DNA of 64,000 bases from contig JARLIY010000096.1 of NCBI GenBank assembly GCA_031291475.1, forward strand, positions 26,653 through 90,652, in the 5' to 3' direction. Source of the stretch: Xanthobacteraceae bacterium. GTDB taxonomy: Bacteria > Pseudomonadota > Alphaproteobacteria > Rhizobiales > Xanthobacteraceae. Positions 1 through 7,225 of the stretch are shown piece after piece (positions within the stretch are counted from its first letter, which is position 1; each line of letters opens with the position of its first letter). A model generated the notes under the pieces. It saw nothing but the letters and a program-made list of their open reading frames with translations. It did not search any database and was not told where the DNA came from. A program made the position numbers and the translations under genes.

Positions 1-662
1 AGCAAGTCGCCGGCCCGATCGCCGGCGAGATCCATCACGTGCTCACCACGACGCGCGGCGGCGTGCTCACCTTGGGCGCCGTGTTCGCCGTCTATTTCGC
101 CTCCAGCGGCGTGGAAAGCCTGCGCATCGGGCTCAACCGCGCCTATGGACTCACCGAGCAGCGGGGCTGGTGGCTGCTGCGGCTCGAATCGATCGGCTAT
201 GTGCTGGTCAGCGCGCTGGCGCTTTTGGTGCTGGCCTTCCTGGTCGTGCTCGGGCCGCTGATCTTCAAGGCCGCGGCGAATTTCGCACCCTGGATCGAGC
301 CGCTCGAAACCCATTACGATTTCGCGCGCTTCGGCATCGGCGGCGGCGTGCTCGCGGTTGCGTTGTTCATTCTGCATATGTGGCTGCCGGCTGGGCGGCG
401 CGGTTTGAGCAAGGTGTGGCCCGGGATCGCGGCGACGCTGGCGCTGTGGCTCGCCTGCGGCTTCGCCTTCGGCCATTACCTCGCCGACTTCGCCTACACC
501 TACGTCACCTATTATGCGGGGTTGGCGTCGGCAATGATCGCGCTGGTGTTTCTCTATTACAGCGCCTGGATTTTCGTCTATGGCGGCGAGCTAAACGCGG
601 CGATCGCGCGGGTGCGCGAGGGCAAAAATAATGAGTTCAGCCCCGGCCGGACTGCCGAGTGA
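1..662 (+). CDS. YihY/virulence factor BrkB family inner-membrane protein, 5' truncated
   Basis: Integral membrane protein of the YihY/BrkB family; molecular function is not settled for this family. The reading frame is open from base 3, so the start lies before the window; the GTG used by the ORF track (base 39) is internal. The visible 219 residues hold four or more hydrophobic segments and family-like stretches such as FAVYFASSGVESLRIGLNRAY, followed by a tail ending after the last helix (YGGELNAAIARV). The 3' end overlaps the 3' end of the convergent ccr gene by 26 bp. Family call is by remembered similarity; role unknown. Confidence 0.8.
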   Translation, partial: QVAGPIAGEIHHVLTTTRGGVLTLGAVFAVYFASSGVESLRIGLNRAYGLTEQRGWWLLRLESIGYVLVSALALLVLAFLVVLGPLIFKAAANFAPWIEPLETHYDFARFGIGGGVLAVALFILHMWLPAGRRGLSKVWPGIAATLALWLACGFAFGHYLADFAYTYVTYYAGLASAMIALVFLYYSAWIFVYGGELNAAIARVREGKNNEFSPGRTAE

Positions 663-1944
663 GCTCCGGCATTGATGCCGCTTCCAGCACGTCGTCGAAA
701 TTTCGCAAGCCCGGGCGCGGCGCATTGACCAGCACCGCCATGTTGCCGGGCTTGTGCCGGTTGGTGCGCATCAATTCGTGCGCGTGCGGGATTTTCTCCC
801 AGGGAAAAACGTCGCTCATGCACGGATCGATGCGGCGATCGATGACGAAGCGGTTGGCGGCGCTCGCCTGCTTGAGATGCGCGAAGTGCGAGCCCTGCAC
901 GCGTTTCTGCCGCATCCACACATAACGCGCGTCGAAAGTGATGTTGAAGCCCGACGTGCCGGCGCAGAACACCACCATGCCGCCGCGCTTGACCACCAGG
1001 CAGGAGACCGGAAAGGTCGCCTCGCCGGGATGCTCGAACACGATGTCGACGTCGCGCTTGCCGGTGATGTCCCAGATCGCCTTGCCGAAGCGGCGCGCCT
1101 CTTTCACCCACAAATCGTATTCGGGCGTGCCGACCTTGGGCATGGCGCCCCAGCACTTGAATTCCTTGCGGTTGATGACGCCCTTGGCGCCGAGATTGAA
1201 CACGTATTCCAGCTTCGATTCGTCGGAGACGATGCCGATGGCGTTGGCGCCCGAGGCGGCGACGAGCTGCACGCCGAACACGCCGAGCCCGCCCGAGGCG
1301 CCCCACACCAGCACGTTGTCGCCGGGCTTGAGGATGTGCGGCGGATGGCCGAACAGCATGCGATAGGCGGTGGCGAGCGTGAGCGTGTAGCAGGCCGCCT
1401 CTTCCCAGGTCAGGTGCGCGGGCTTGACCATGAGCTGGCGCGACTGCACGCGGCAGAATTGCGCGAACGAGCCGTCCGGCGTCTCGTAACCCCAGATGCG
1501 CTGCGACGGCGAAAGCAGCGGGTCGCCGCCGTTGCAATCCTCGTCGTCGCCGTCGTCTTGATTGCAGTGAACGATCACTTCGTCGCCGACCTTCCAGCGC
1601 TTGACCTTTGAGCCGACCGCCCAGACCACGCCGGAGGCATCGGAGCCGGCCACGTGGAACGGGTTTTTGTGCACGTCGAGCGGCGAGATCGGCTGGCCGA
1701 GTCCGGCCCAGACGCCATTGTAATTGACGCCGCCGGCCATGACGTAGATCAGCGCCTCGTCGTCGCCGATCGGCCAAGTCGGCAGCACCTCGTGCTGCAT
1801 CGCCTTCTCCGGCGGGCCGTGACGTTCCTTGCGGATCGCCCACGCATGCATGGTCGCCGGCACGTGACCGAGCGGCGGTATTTCGCCGATGTCGTACAGG
1901 TCCTTGAGCGGCGTCGCCGACGGCTTCTTCTGCGCGACAGCCAT
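637..1944 (-). CDS. ccr: Crotonyl-CoA carboxylase/reductase
   Basis: Cytosolic NADPH-dependent enzyme that reductively carboxylates crotonyl-CoA to ethylmalonyl-CoA, the key step of the ethylmalonyl-CoA pathway for acetyl-CoA assimilation. The 435-residue product matches the family length and is collinear with known Ccr proteins: KDLYDIGEIPPLGHVP near the N-terminus, GGVNYNGVWAGLG (about 71-83), CNQDDGDDEDCNGGDP, the Rossmann loop GASGGLG (about 215-221) and a conserved QGSHFAHLKQASAANR segment. The start chosen (MAVAQKK) has GGAG upstream; the ORF-track start at 2397 only adds shadow sequence. Ethylmalonyl-CoA mutase lies 5 kb away on the other strand, which supports the pathway assignment. 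Confidence 0.95.
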   Translation of the reverse strand: MAVAQKKPSATPLKDLYDIGEIPPLGHVPATMHAWAIRKERHGPPEKAMQHEVLPTWPIGDDEALIYVMAGGVNYNGVWAGLGQPISPLDVHKNPFHVAGSDASGVVWAVGSKVKRWKVGDEVIVHCNQDDGDDEDCNGGDPLLSPSQRIWGYETPDGSFAQFCRVQSRQLMVKPAHLTWEEAACYTLTLATAYRMLFGHPPHILKPGDNVLVWGASGGLGVFGVQLVAASGANAIGIVSDESKLEYVFNLGAKGVINRKEFKCWGAMPKVGTPEYDLWVKEARRFGKAIWDITGKRDVDIVFEHPGEATFPVSCLVVKRGGMVVFCAGTSGFNITFDARYVWMRQKRVQGSHFAHLKQASAANRFVIDRRIDPCMSDVFPWEKIPHAHELMRTNRHKPGNMAVLVNAPRPGLRNFDDVLEAASMPELTRQSGRG

Positions 1945-2152
1945 GAGGGGCTCCGGTTGGTGCGCAAATCTTGCGTGGGCCGGCAGTGTGCCGCACTTGA
2001 TGTTGCAGCGCAATAAGTACTTCAGGCCGCAAGGGCTTGGGCGCGGCTCCGCTACTGACACGCTTGCCGGGACGCCATAAGGTGGCTTCGCGCATCGCCG
2101 GGTGAAGGCGGTGACGCCGCCCCCGAAGGGCGGCGAAATCAGGGGGGAATGC

Positions 2153-2407
2153 ATGGGCTTGGAAAGCATCATTGTATGGCTGATCGTCGGCGCGATCGCC
2201 GGCTGGCTTGCCGGCATGGTCGTCAAGGGTGGCGGCTTCGGCCTGATCGGCGACATTATTGTCGGCATCATCGGAGCGGTCATCGCCGGTTGGTTGCTGC
2301 CGCGGCTCGGGATCTTCATCGGCGGCGGTATTGTTGCCGCGATCATCGACGCTTTCATCGGCGCCGTGATCCTCCTGATCATCTTGCGGCTGATCAAACG
2401 CGCTTAA
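2153..2407 (+). CDS. GlsB/YeaQ/YmgE family stress-response membrane protein
   Basis: Small (84 residues) inner-membrane protein of the transglycosylase-associated (GlsB/YeaQ/YmgE) family, usually linked to envelope or general stress; biochemical function unknown. Three glycine-rich hydrophobic segments fill the protein (IIVWLIVGAIAGWLAG, LIGDIIVGIIGAVIAGWLL, GGIVAAIIDAFIGAVILLII). I use the ATG at 2153, preceded by AGGGGGGAA, rather than the upstream ORF start, because it begins exactly at the conserved MGLESIIVWL. It is divergent from ccr and stands alone before the GT87 pair. Confidence 0.85.
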   Translation: MGLESIIVWLIVGAIAGWLAGMVVKGGGFGLIGDIIVGIIGAVIAGWLLPRLGIFIGGGIVAAIIDAFIGAVILLIILRLIKRA

Positions 2408-2469
2408 GGGTTCCTCAAGGCAGCCCGGCCTAGCTTCGCGATCTTAAAGTCAAGCGAGGTGGGCTGCCG

Positions 2470-3660
2470 ATGGCCCTTTATGCGATGTCTGCCGCGCACG
2501 GCGCCGGCGCCAGGCTGGCCCGGCCGGTGGAACTCATCTGCTTTGCGCTGGTGGTGGCGCAGGCCGTCTATCTTGCCACCTCTTTCCTGCAAGGCTTCTG
2601 GATCGTGGGCCCCGGCGGCGGCGTGCCCTCGGACTTCGTCAACGTCTGGGCCGCCGGCCGCCTCGTGCTCGAAGGCCACCCGGCCGCGGTCTATGACTGG
2701 CCGGCGCACAAGCTCGTCGAAGAAGCCGCGGTCGGCCATCCCTTCGACGGCTATTTCGGCTGGCATTATCCGCCGACATTCCTGTTCGTCGCCGCCCTTT
2801 TGTCGCTCCTGACCTACGCCACGGCTTACGCGCTCTGGGTGTTCGGCACCTTTCCGGCCTATCTCGTCGCCATCCGCGCCATTATCGGCGAGCGCAACGG
2901 CTATCTGCTCGCCGCGGCGTTTCCCGCTTTGCTGGGGAATTTCATCGTCGGCCAGAACGGATTCCTCACCGCCGGCCTCGCCGGCGGCGCGCTTTTTCTT
3001 TTGCCGCGGCGGCCAATCGTCGCCGGACTGTTGATCGGTCTCCTCACCTACAAGCCGCATCTCGGTGTGTTGTTTCCGATCGCACTGGTGGCCGGCGGCT
3101 ATTGGCGGACATTTTTCACCGCCGTGATCGTTGCGGCGCTGATGGGTCTGGCGGCATGGTTGGCCTTCGGCAGCGACACCTGGCAGGCTTTCTTCGCCAA
3201 TATCGGCCACACGTCGACGGCCTTCCTGTCCGATGGCTGGGCGGACTTCGGCAAGCTGCAAACCGCGTTCGGACTGACGCGCACGCTTGGCGGCAGCGAG
3301 ACTTTGGCCTGGGCCGTGCAGGCCGCATTCGCGCTTGTGGCCGCAATCGCGATCGCGCTCCTGTGGCGGAGCCAAGCGCCTCACGAGATCAAAGCCGCGG
3401 CGCTCGGCGCCGGCGCCATGCTGGCGACGCCCTATCTCTACACCTACGACCTGGTCGTGCTGGCGGTGCCGCTCGCCTTTCTGTTCCGGCTCGGCCGCGC
3501 GCGCGGATTCCTGCCGCAGGAGACGGCCGGCATCTGCGTCGCCTGCCTGCTGATCCTGATCTTTCCCTTCGTCAAAGCGCCGGTCGGCTTCGCCGCCGTG
3601 CTGATCGTGGCGGCGCTGATCGCGCGCCGCGCGCTCGCTCCGCAGAGCACCGCCATATGA
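2470..3660 (+). CDS. GT87 (DUF2029) family glycosyltransferase-like membrane protein, copy 1
   Basis: Polytopic membrane protein (396 residues) of the GT87/DUF2029 family; characterised members are polyprenol-phosphate-mannose-dependent mannosyltransferases in actinobacteria, the substrate in this group is unknown. Seen: about nine hydrophobic segments, an N-terminal periplasmic loop with SDFVNVWAAGRLVLEGHPAAVYDW and FGWHYPPTFLFVAALLS, and YKPHLGVLFPI further on. The next gene is a clear paralogue (same FVNVFAAGRLALDGH, GWHYPPPFLF, YKPQFGLLFPI motifs) and its ATG overlaps this stop (ATGA), so the two form a tandem duplicate pair, presumably co-transcribed. Confidence 0.8.
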   Translation: MALYAMSAAHGAGARLARPVELICFALVVAQAVYLATSFLQGFWIVGPGGGVPSDFVNVWAAGRLVLEGHPAAVYDWPAHKLVEEAAVGHPFDGYFGWHYPPTFLFVAALLSLLTYATAYALWVFGTFPAYLVAIRAIIGERNGYLLAAAFPALLGNFIVGQNGFLTAGLAGGALFLLPRRPIVAGLLIGLLTYKPHLGVLFPIALVAGGYWRTFFTAVIVAALMGLAAWLAFGSDTWQAFFANIGHTSTAFLSDGWADFGKLQTAFGLTRTLGGSETLAWAVQAAFALVAAIAIALLWRSQAPHEIKAAALGAGAMLATPYLYTYDLVVLAVPLAFLFRLGRARGFLPQETAGICVACLLILIFPFVKAPVGFAAVLIVAALIARRALAPQSTAI

Positions 3661-4973
3661 CGTTTCGTCATTGCGAGGAGCCAACGGGCTTGGCCCGAAG
3701 TGGCCGGCCCGATGACAAGCTCCGCAACGAAGCAATCCAGAATCCGCGGCGGCAGACTGGATTGCTTCGCTTCGCTCGGAATGACGATAGTGCGTCCCCG
3801 CCGGCAACGCGCCTCCTCGCGCTGATCGGACTGATCCTGGCGCTCGGTTATCTGGTGGTGCTCGGCGGCGCCTATCGCGACGGATATTTTTTGACCGACG
3901 CCCGGAGACAGCCGATCGCCAACGACTTCGTCAACGTTTTCGCCGCCGGACGGCTCGCGCTCGATGGCCACGCGGCCGCTGCCTATGACTGGCCGCAGCA
4001 CAAGGCCGCCGAAATCCGCGCCGTCGGCCACGACTTCCCCAATTACTACGGCTGGCACTATCCGCCGCCATTCTTGTTCGTTGCCGCGGCGCTGGCGGCC
4101 TTGCCCTATCTCGCCGCCGCGACCATCTGGCTTCTCGCCACGGTCGCCGCCTATGCGGCGACTTTGCGCAGTATTCTCGGCGGACGCGCGGGAGTTTTCC
4201 TCGCGCTCGGTTTTCCCGCGGCATTGTGGAACGCGACCGCCGGGCAAAACGGCTTCCTCACCGCGGCGCTCATCGGCGGCACGCTCGCTTTGCTGGAGCG
4301 GCGTCCGCTCCTTGCCGGTATTTGCCTCGGCCTCCTCACCTACAAGCCGCAATTTGGATTACTGTTTCCCATTGTGCTGATCGCCGACCGGCGCTGGGCG
4401 ATGCTCGCCGCCGCCGCCATCGTCGCCGTCGCGCTCGCCGCATTGTCGTGGCTCGCCTTCGGCAGTGCCGCCTGGGAAGGCTTTATCCATTCGACGCCGC
4501 TAACCAGCCGTGTCGTGCTCGGCGAAGGCGGCGCCGACTGGGAGCGGCTGCAAAGCCTATTCGGGTTGGTGCGCGCGCATGGCGGCGGGGAAACGCTGGC
4601 TTGGACCGTACAGGCCATCGCCATGCTCGCGCTCACCGTCGGACTCGTTTGGCTGTGGCGAAGCCGAGCGGCCTACGACCTCAAAGCCGCCGCGCTTGCC
4701 GCCGGTGCGCTCCTCGCCACGCCCTACCTCTATATCTACGATATCGTCGTGCTGGCGGTCGCGGTCGCCTTCCTACTCCGCTATGCGCTTGCACGCGGAT
4801 TCACCGCCGCCGAAATCCTCGGCCTGCCGGTCGCCGGCGCGCTTCTGCTCGCTTACCCCTACGCGAAAACCCAGGTCGGTTTGGCGGCGGCTACGATCGT
4901 CTTGGCGCTGGTGGCGCACCGCGCTTTTGCCGAACTTCGTCCGCTCGTCCCCGCGGAAGCGGGGACCCAGTAA
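3657..4973 (+). CDS. GT87 (DUF2029) family glycosyltransferase-like membrane protein, copy 2, with repeat-derived ends
   Basis: Second GT87-type membrane protein (438 residues from the overlapping ATGA start), paralogous to the upstream gene along its core (about residues 48-430). Its first ~45 codons (FRHCEEPTGLARSGRPDD and following) are translation of an intergenic palindromic repeat sitting immediately after the start codon, and its last residues (LVPAEAGTQ) come from a second, different repeat containing the stop. The frame stays open through both, so a fused product is possible; alternatively translation begins inside or after the repeat, for instance near the TRLLALIGL segment, though no ATG is present there. 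The membrane core appears intact. Confidence 0.75.
   Translation: MTFRHCEEPTGLARSGRPDDKLRNEAIQNPRRQTGLLRFARNDDSASPPATRLLALIGLILALGYLVVLGGAYRDGYFLTDARRQPIANDFVNVFAAGRLALDGHAAAAYDWPQHKAAEIRAVGHDFPNYYGWHYPPPFLFVAAALAALPYLAAATIWLLATVAAYAATLRSILGGRAGVFLALGFPAALWNATAGQNGFLTAALIGGTLALLERRPLLAGICLGLLTYKPQFGLLFPIVLIADRRWAMLAAAAIVAVALAALSWLAFGSAAWEGFIHSTPLTSRVVLGEGGADWERLQSLFGLVRAHGGGETLAWTVQAIAMLALTVGLVWLWRSRAAYDLKAAALAAGALLATPYLYIYDIVVLAVAVAFLLRYALARGFTAAEILGLPVAGALLLAYPYAKTQVGLAAATIVLALVAHRAFAELRPLVPAEAGTQ
3664..3790. repeat. Palindromic intergenic-type repeat inside the start of a GT87 gene
   Basis: The block opens with CGTCATTGCGAG and closes with CTCGGAATGACG, near-complementary ends; an inner 13-bp perfect inverted repeat (CGAAGCAATCCAG ... 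CTGGATTGCTTCG, 3728-3740 and 3757-3769) forms a strong hairpin. This sequence type is a familiar high-copy intergenic repeat in Hyphomicrobiales genomes (from memory). Here it lies within the open frame after the ATGA overlap. Confidence 0.8.
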
Positions 4974-5026
4974 AAAGCGCGACCGGTACCAGTCGTGTGG
5001 ATTCCCGCTTGCGCGGGAATGAGCGG
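4941..5026. repeat. Second palindromic repeat (CCCGCGGAAGCGGG / CCCGCTTGCGCGGG type)
   Basis: Two short hairpins, CCCCGCGGAAGCGGGG and TTCCCGCTTGCGCGGGAA, separated by about 35 bp, a repeat layout common between genes in this order (from memory). The first arm provides the C-terminal codons and TAA stop of the second GT87 gene; the unit may also act as a transcriptional barrier before the binding-protein gene. Confidence 0.75.
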
Positions 5027-5073
5027 ATGTGCTCGGAGAAGGGCAACAATCTGCAAGGCTACGGAGAGGCAAA

Positions 5074-6339
5074 ATGTCTGCAACATCGCGACGGCACGGC
5101 TTGGCGGCCCTGATGCGCGCCGCCGCATTGCTGACGGTCCTGGCCGCGGTTCCGGCCCAAGCCGCCGATCCGATCAAAATCGGGCTGGGCATGTCGCTCA
5201 CCGGCAAGCTCGCCAACAACGGCAAGATGTCGCTCGTGGCGATGCAGATCTGGGAAGACGACATCAATGCCAAGGGCGGCCTGCTCGGCCGGCCGGTCAA
5301 GCTCGTCTACTACGACGATCAGAGCGAGCCGGGACAGATTCCCGGCATCTATTCGAAGCTCCTCGATATCGACAAGGTCGATCTGATCGTGAGCGGCTAT
5401 GCCTCCACCCAGATCGCCGCGGCCATGCCGCTGGCAATGGAGCGGAAGAAATTGTTCATCGGTCTCGCCGGGACCGCCATCAACGACGAATTCCACTATC
5501 CGATGTATTTCGCCATGGTGCCGAACGGCCCGACGCCGAAGCCGGCCTTTACCCATGGCTTCTTCAAGGTGGCCGAGGCGCAGACTCCGAAGCCCGAAAC
5601 CATCGCGTTGGCCTATGCGGATGCCGAGTTCGGCCAGAATGTCTGCCAGGGAGCGCGCGAGAACGCCAAGGCGTCCGGCTTCAAGATCATCTACGACAAG
5701 AACTATCCGCCATCGACGGTCGATTTCACGCCGGTGGTGCGCGCGATCGCGGCGCGCGATCCGGACCTGCTGGTCGTGTGTTCCTATCCGCTCGACACCG
5801 TCGGTATCGTCAAGGCGATGCACGAGGTCGGCTTCAAGCCGAAAATGTGGGGCGGAGCGATGGTCGGCCTGCAATCCACCGCGCTCAAGGCGCAACTCGG
5901 GCCGCTGCTCAACGGCATCGTCAATTTCGAGACCTGGATGCCGGTCAAGGCCCGGGAGACTGCGGACTCCGTCGATTTCCTCAACAAATACAAAGCGCGC
6001 GCCAAAACTGCCGGCACGGATGCACTCGCTTACTTTCCGGTGATGGCCTATGCCGATCTGCAAGTGCTCGGCGAGGCCGTCGCTGCCACCAAGAGTCTCA
6101 AGGACGACGTGCTCGCTGCCTATATGCACCGGGCCACGTTCAAGACCGTGGTCGGCGACATCACATTCGGCGAGAACGGCGAGTGGACGGAGGACCACAT
6201 GCTGTCGGCGCAGTTCCAGAACATCACGAGCAACAGCGTCGAGGAATTCCGCGACCTGACGACCGAAGTGGTGGTCTATCCGCCGCAGCTGAAAAGCGGC
6301 GCGCTCATCTATCCGTATGCGAATGCGGTGGGGAATTGA
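5074..6339 (+). CDS. ABC transporter periplasmic binding protein, Liv/branched-chain amino acid type (orphan)
   Basis: Periplasmic solute-binding protein of the type-1 fold family (LivJ/LivK-like). The 421-residue product has a Sec signal (hydrophobic LLTVLAAVPAQAA, cut after AQA) followed by the family opening DPIKIGLGMSLTGKLANNG and DINAKGGLLGRPVKLVYYDD. ATG 5074 is preceded by GGAGAGG. No permease or ATPase genes adjoin it, so it is an orphan receptor that may feed a Liv transporter elsewhere, possibly the one at 18.7-23.6 kb. The ligand cannot be read from the sequence; such proteins bind amino acids, amides, urea or aromatic acids. Confidence 0.9.
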   Translation: MSATSRRHGLAALMRAAALLTVLAAVPAQAADPIKIGLGMSLTGKLANNGKMSLVAMQIWEDDINAKGGLLGRPVKLVYYDDQSEPGQIPGIYSKLLDIDKVDLIVSGYASTQIAAAMPLAMERKKLFIGLAGTAINDEFHYPMYFAMVPNGPTPKPAFTHGFFKVAEAQTPKPETIALAYADAEFGQNVCQGARENAKASGFKIIYDKNYPPSTVDFTPVVRAIAARDPDLLVVCSYPLDTVGIVKAMHEVGFKPKMWGGAMVGLQSTALKAQLGPLLNGIVNFETWMPVKARETADSVDFLNKYKARAKTAGTDALAYFPVMAYADLQVLGEAVAATKSLKDDVLAAYMHRATFKTVVGDITFGENGEWTEDHMLSAQFQNITSNSVEEFRDLTTEVVVYPPQLKSGALIYPYANAVGN

Positions 6340-6375
6340 CGCTGCCTACACCGATCACGCCGCGCCTGCCGTCTC

Positions 6376-6560
6376 ACCTCTCCCCGTGGGGGAGAGGTCG
6401 CGAGCGGAGCGAGCGGGTGAGGGTGCAGATTTGCGAGGTCGGTCCCCCTCACCCGCCTCGCTCACTTCGTTCGCTATAACCGATGCTCCGCATCGGCGTT
6501 GTTGTTGCCAAGAACGGCGTCCGCAGGACGCCTATGTCCCTCTCCCCACCGGGGAGAGGG
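6376..6560. repeat. Composite intergenic repeat with CTCTCCCC...GGGGAGAG arms
   Basis: Contains CTCTCCCCGTGGGGGAGAG, then GCGAGCGGAGCGAGCGGGTGAGGG, an opposed CCCTCACCCGCCTCGCTCA, and a closing CTCTCCCCACCGGGGAGAG. The paired arms would fold the whole 185 bp. This fills the 241-bp gap between the orphan binding protein and the CAP lipoprotein; no gene is visible. Confidence 0.75.
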
Positions 6561-6580
6561 GAAATGAAACGGACGCGTGA

Positions 6581-7123
6581 ATGCCCGAACCGATGATCCG
6601 GCCGTCTGCCGCACTCTTGTTCTTTAATGGCCTCACGTGCGTTGCGGCGCTCGCCGGCTGCGCGGACAGCACCGCGCCAACCGGCCAGCCGAGCTTCTAT
6701 CAGGACCTCGCTCACTCGGACACCGCGCTCGATGCCACCGCCGCGGCATCGATGATTTCCGGCTATCGCGGCAACAACGGCCTGCCGCCGGTCACCGTCG
6801 ACCCCGAGCTGATGCGAATGGCGAGCGAGCAGGCGCGCGCCATGGCGGCGCATGACAAGATGGATCACGATATCGGCCGCCCGTTCCACGATCGCATCCG
6901 CAATTCGCCGTTCCGCGGCAGCGTCGCGGTGGAAAATATTTCCGCGGGCTATCACACGCTTGCCGAGGCATTTTCCGGCTGGCGCGATTCACCGCCGCAT
7001 CGCGCCAACATGCTTAATGCCGGCGTCACCCGCATGGGGATCGCGGCGGTCTATGCGCCGGGCTCGAAATACAAGGTGTTCTGGGCGCTGATCCTCGCCG
7101 GGCCGGATGGGCGAAAGGGGTGA
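6581..7123 (+). CDS. CAP (SCP/PR1-like) domain lipoprotein
   Basis: Predicted lipoprotein of 180 residues: N-terminal hydrophobic stretch ending in a lipobox (ALAGC, Cys at about 27), then a CAP domain (about 50-175) with SEQARAMAAHDKMDHD, ENISAGYHTLAEAFSGWRDSPPHRANML and a C-terminal KVFWALILAG strand. The histidine and glutamate positions typical of the CAP cavity (HDKMDH, VENI, PPHR) are present. CAP proteins bind lipids or act at the envelope; the exact role here is unknown. It follows a repeat block and precedes ecm on the same strand with a 100-bp gap holding a CCCCCGC-AAC-GCGGGGG hairpin, so it is probably its own unit. Confidence 0.85.
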   Translation: MPEPMIRPSAALLFFNGLTCVAALAGCADSTAPTGQPSFYQDLAHSDTALDATAAASMISGYRGNNGLPPVTVDPELMRMASEQARAMAAHDKMDHDIGRPFHDRIRNSPFRGSVAVENISAGYHTLAEAFSGWRDSPPHRANMLNAGVTRMGIAAVYAPGSKYKVFWALILAGPDGRKG

Positions 7124-7140
7124 TCTTCTTTCCCCCGCAA

Positions 7141-7157
7141 CGCGGGGGAGGGAGCAT
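7141..7157. terminator. GC hairpin between CAP lipoprotein and ecm
   Basis: CCCCCGCAACGCGGGGG (approximate position) forms a 7-bp stem with a 3-base loop just after the CAP gene stop. No T-tract follows, so termination is uncertain; the same hairpin type is a common intergenic repeat in related genomes. Confidence 0.4.
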
Positions 7158-7225
7158 TATTGCGTCGCAGCAAAATTAGCGTCACATTAGCCGCGCCGGA
7201 ATGCGGGCAAGACGTGTGAAAGACC

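Noticed and set aside
22-662. GTG at base 39 as the true start of the YihY gene
   Set aside because: The frame is open to the window edge and family sequence continues upstream, so the gene is truncated by the window.
578-2095. 505-codon minus-strand ORF over ccr
   Set aside because: Arg/Ala-rich shadow of ccr in another frame; the ccr frame has all family motifs.
2404-3807. 467-codon minus-strand ORF over the GT87 pair
   Set aside because: Charged low-complexity shadow; the start falls in the palindromic repeat (HSERSEAIQ is repeat translation).
5059-6198. 379-codon minus-strand ORF over the Liv-type binding protein
   Set aside because: Shadow of a signal-peptide-bearing binding protein on the plus strand.
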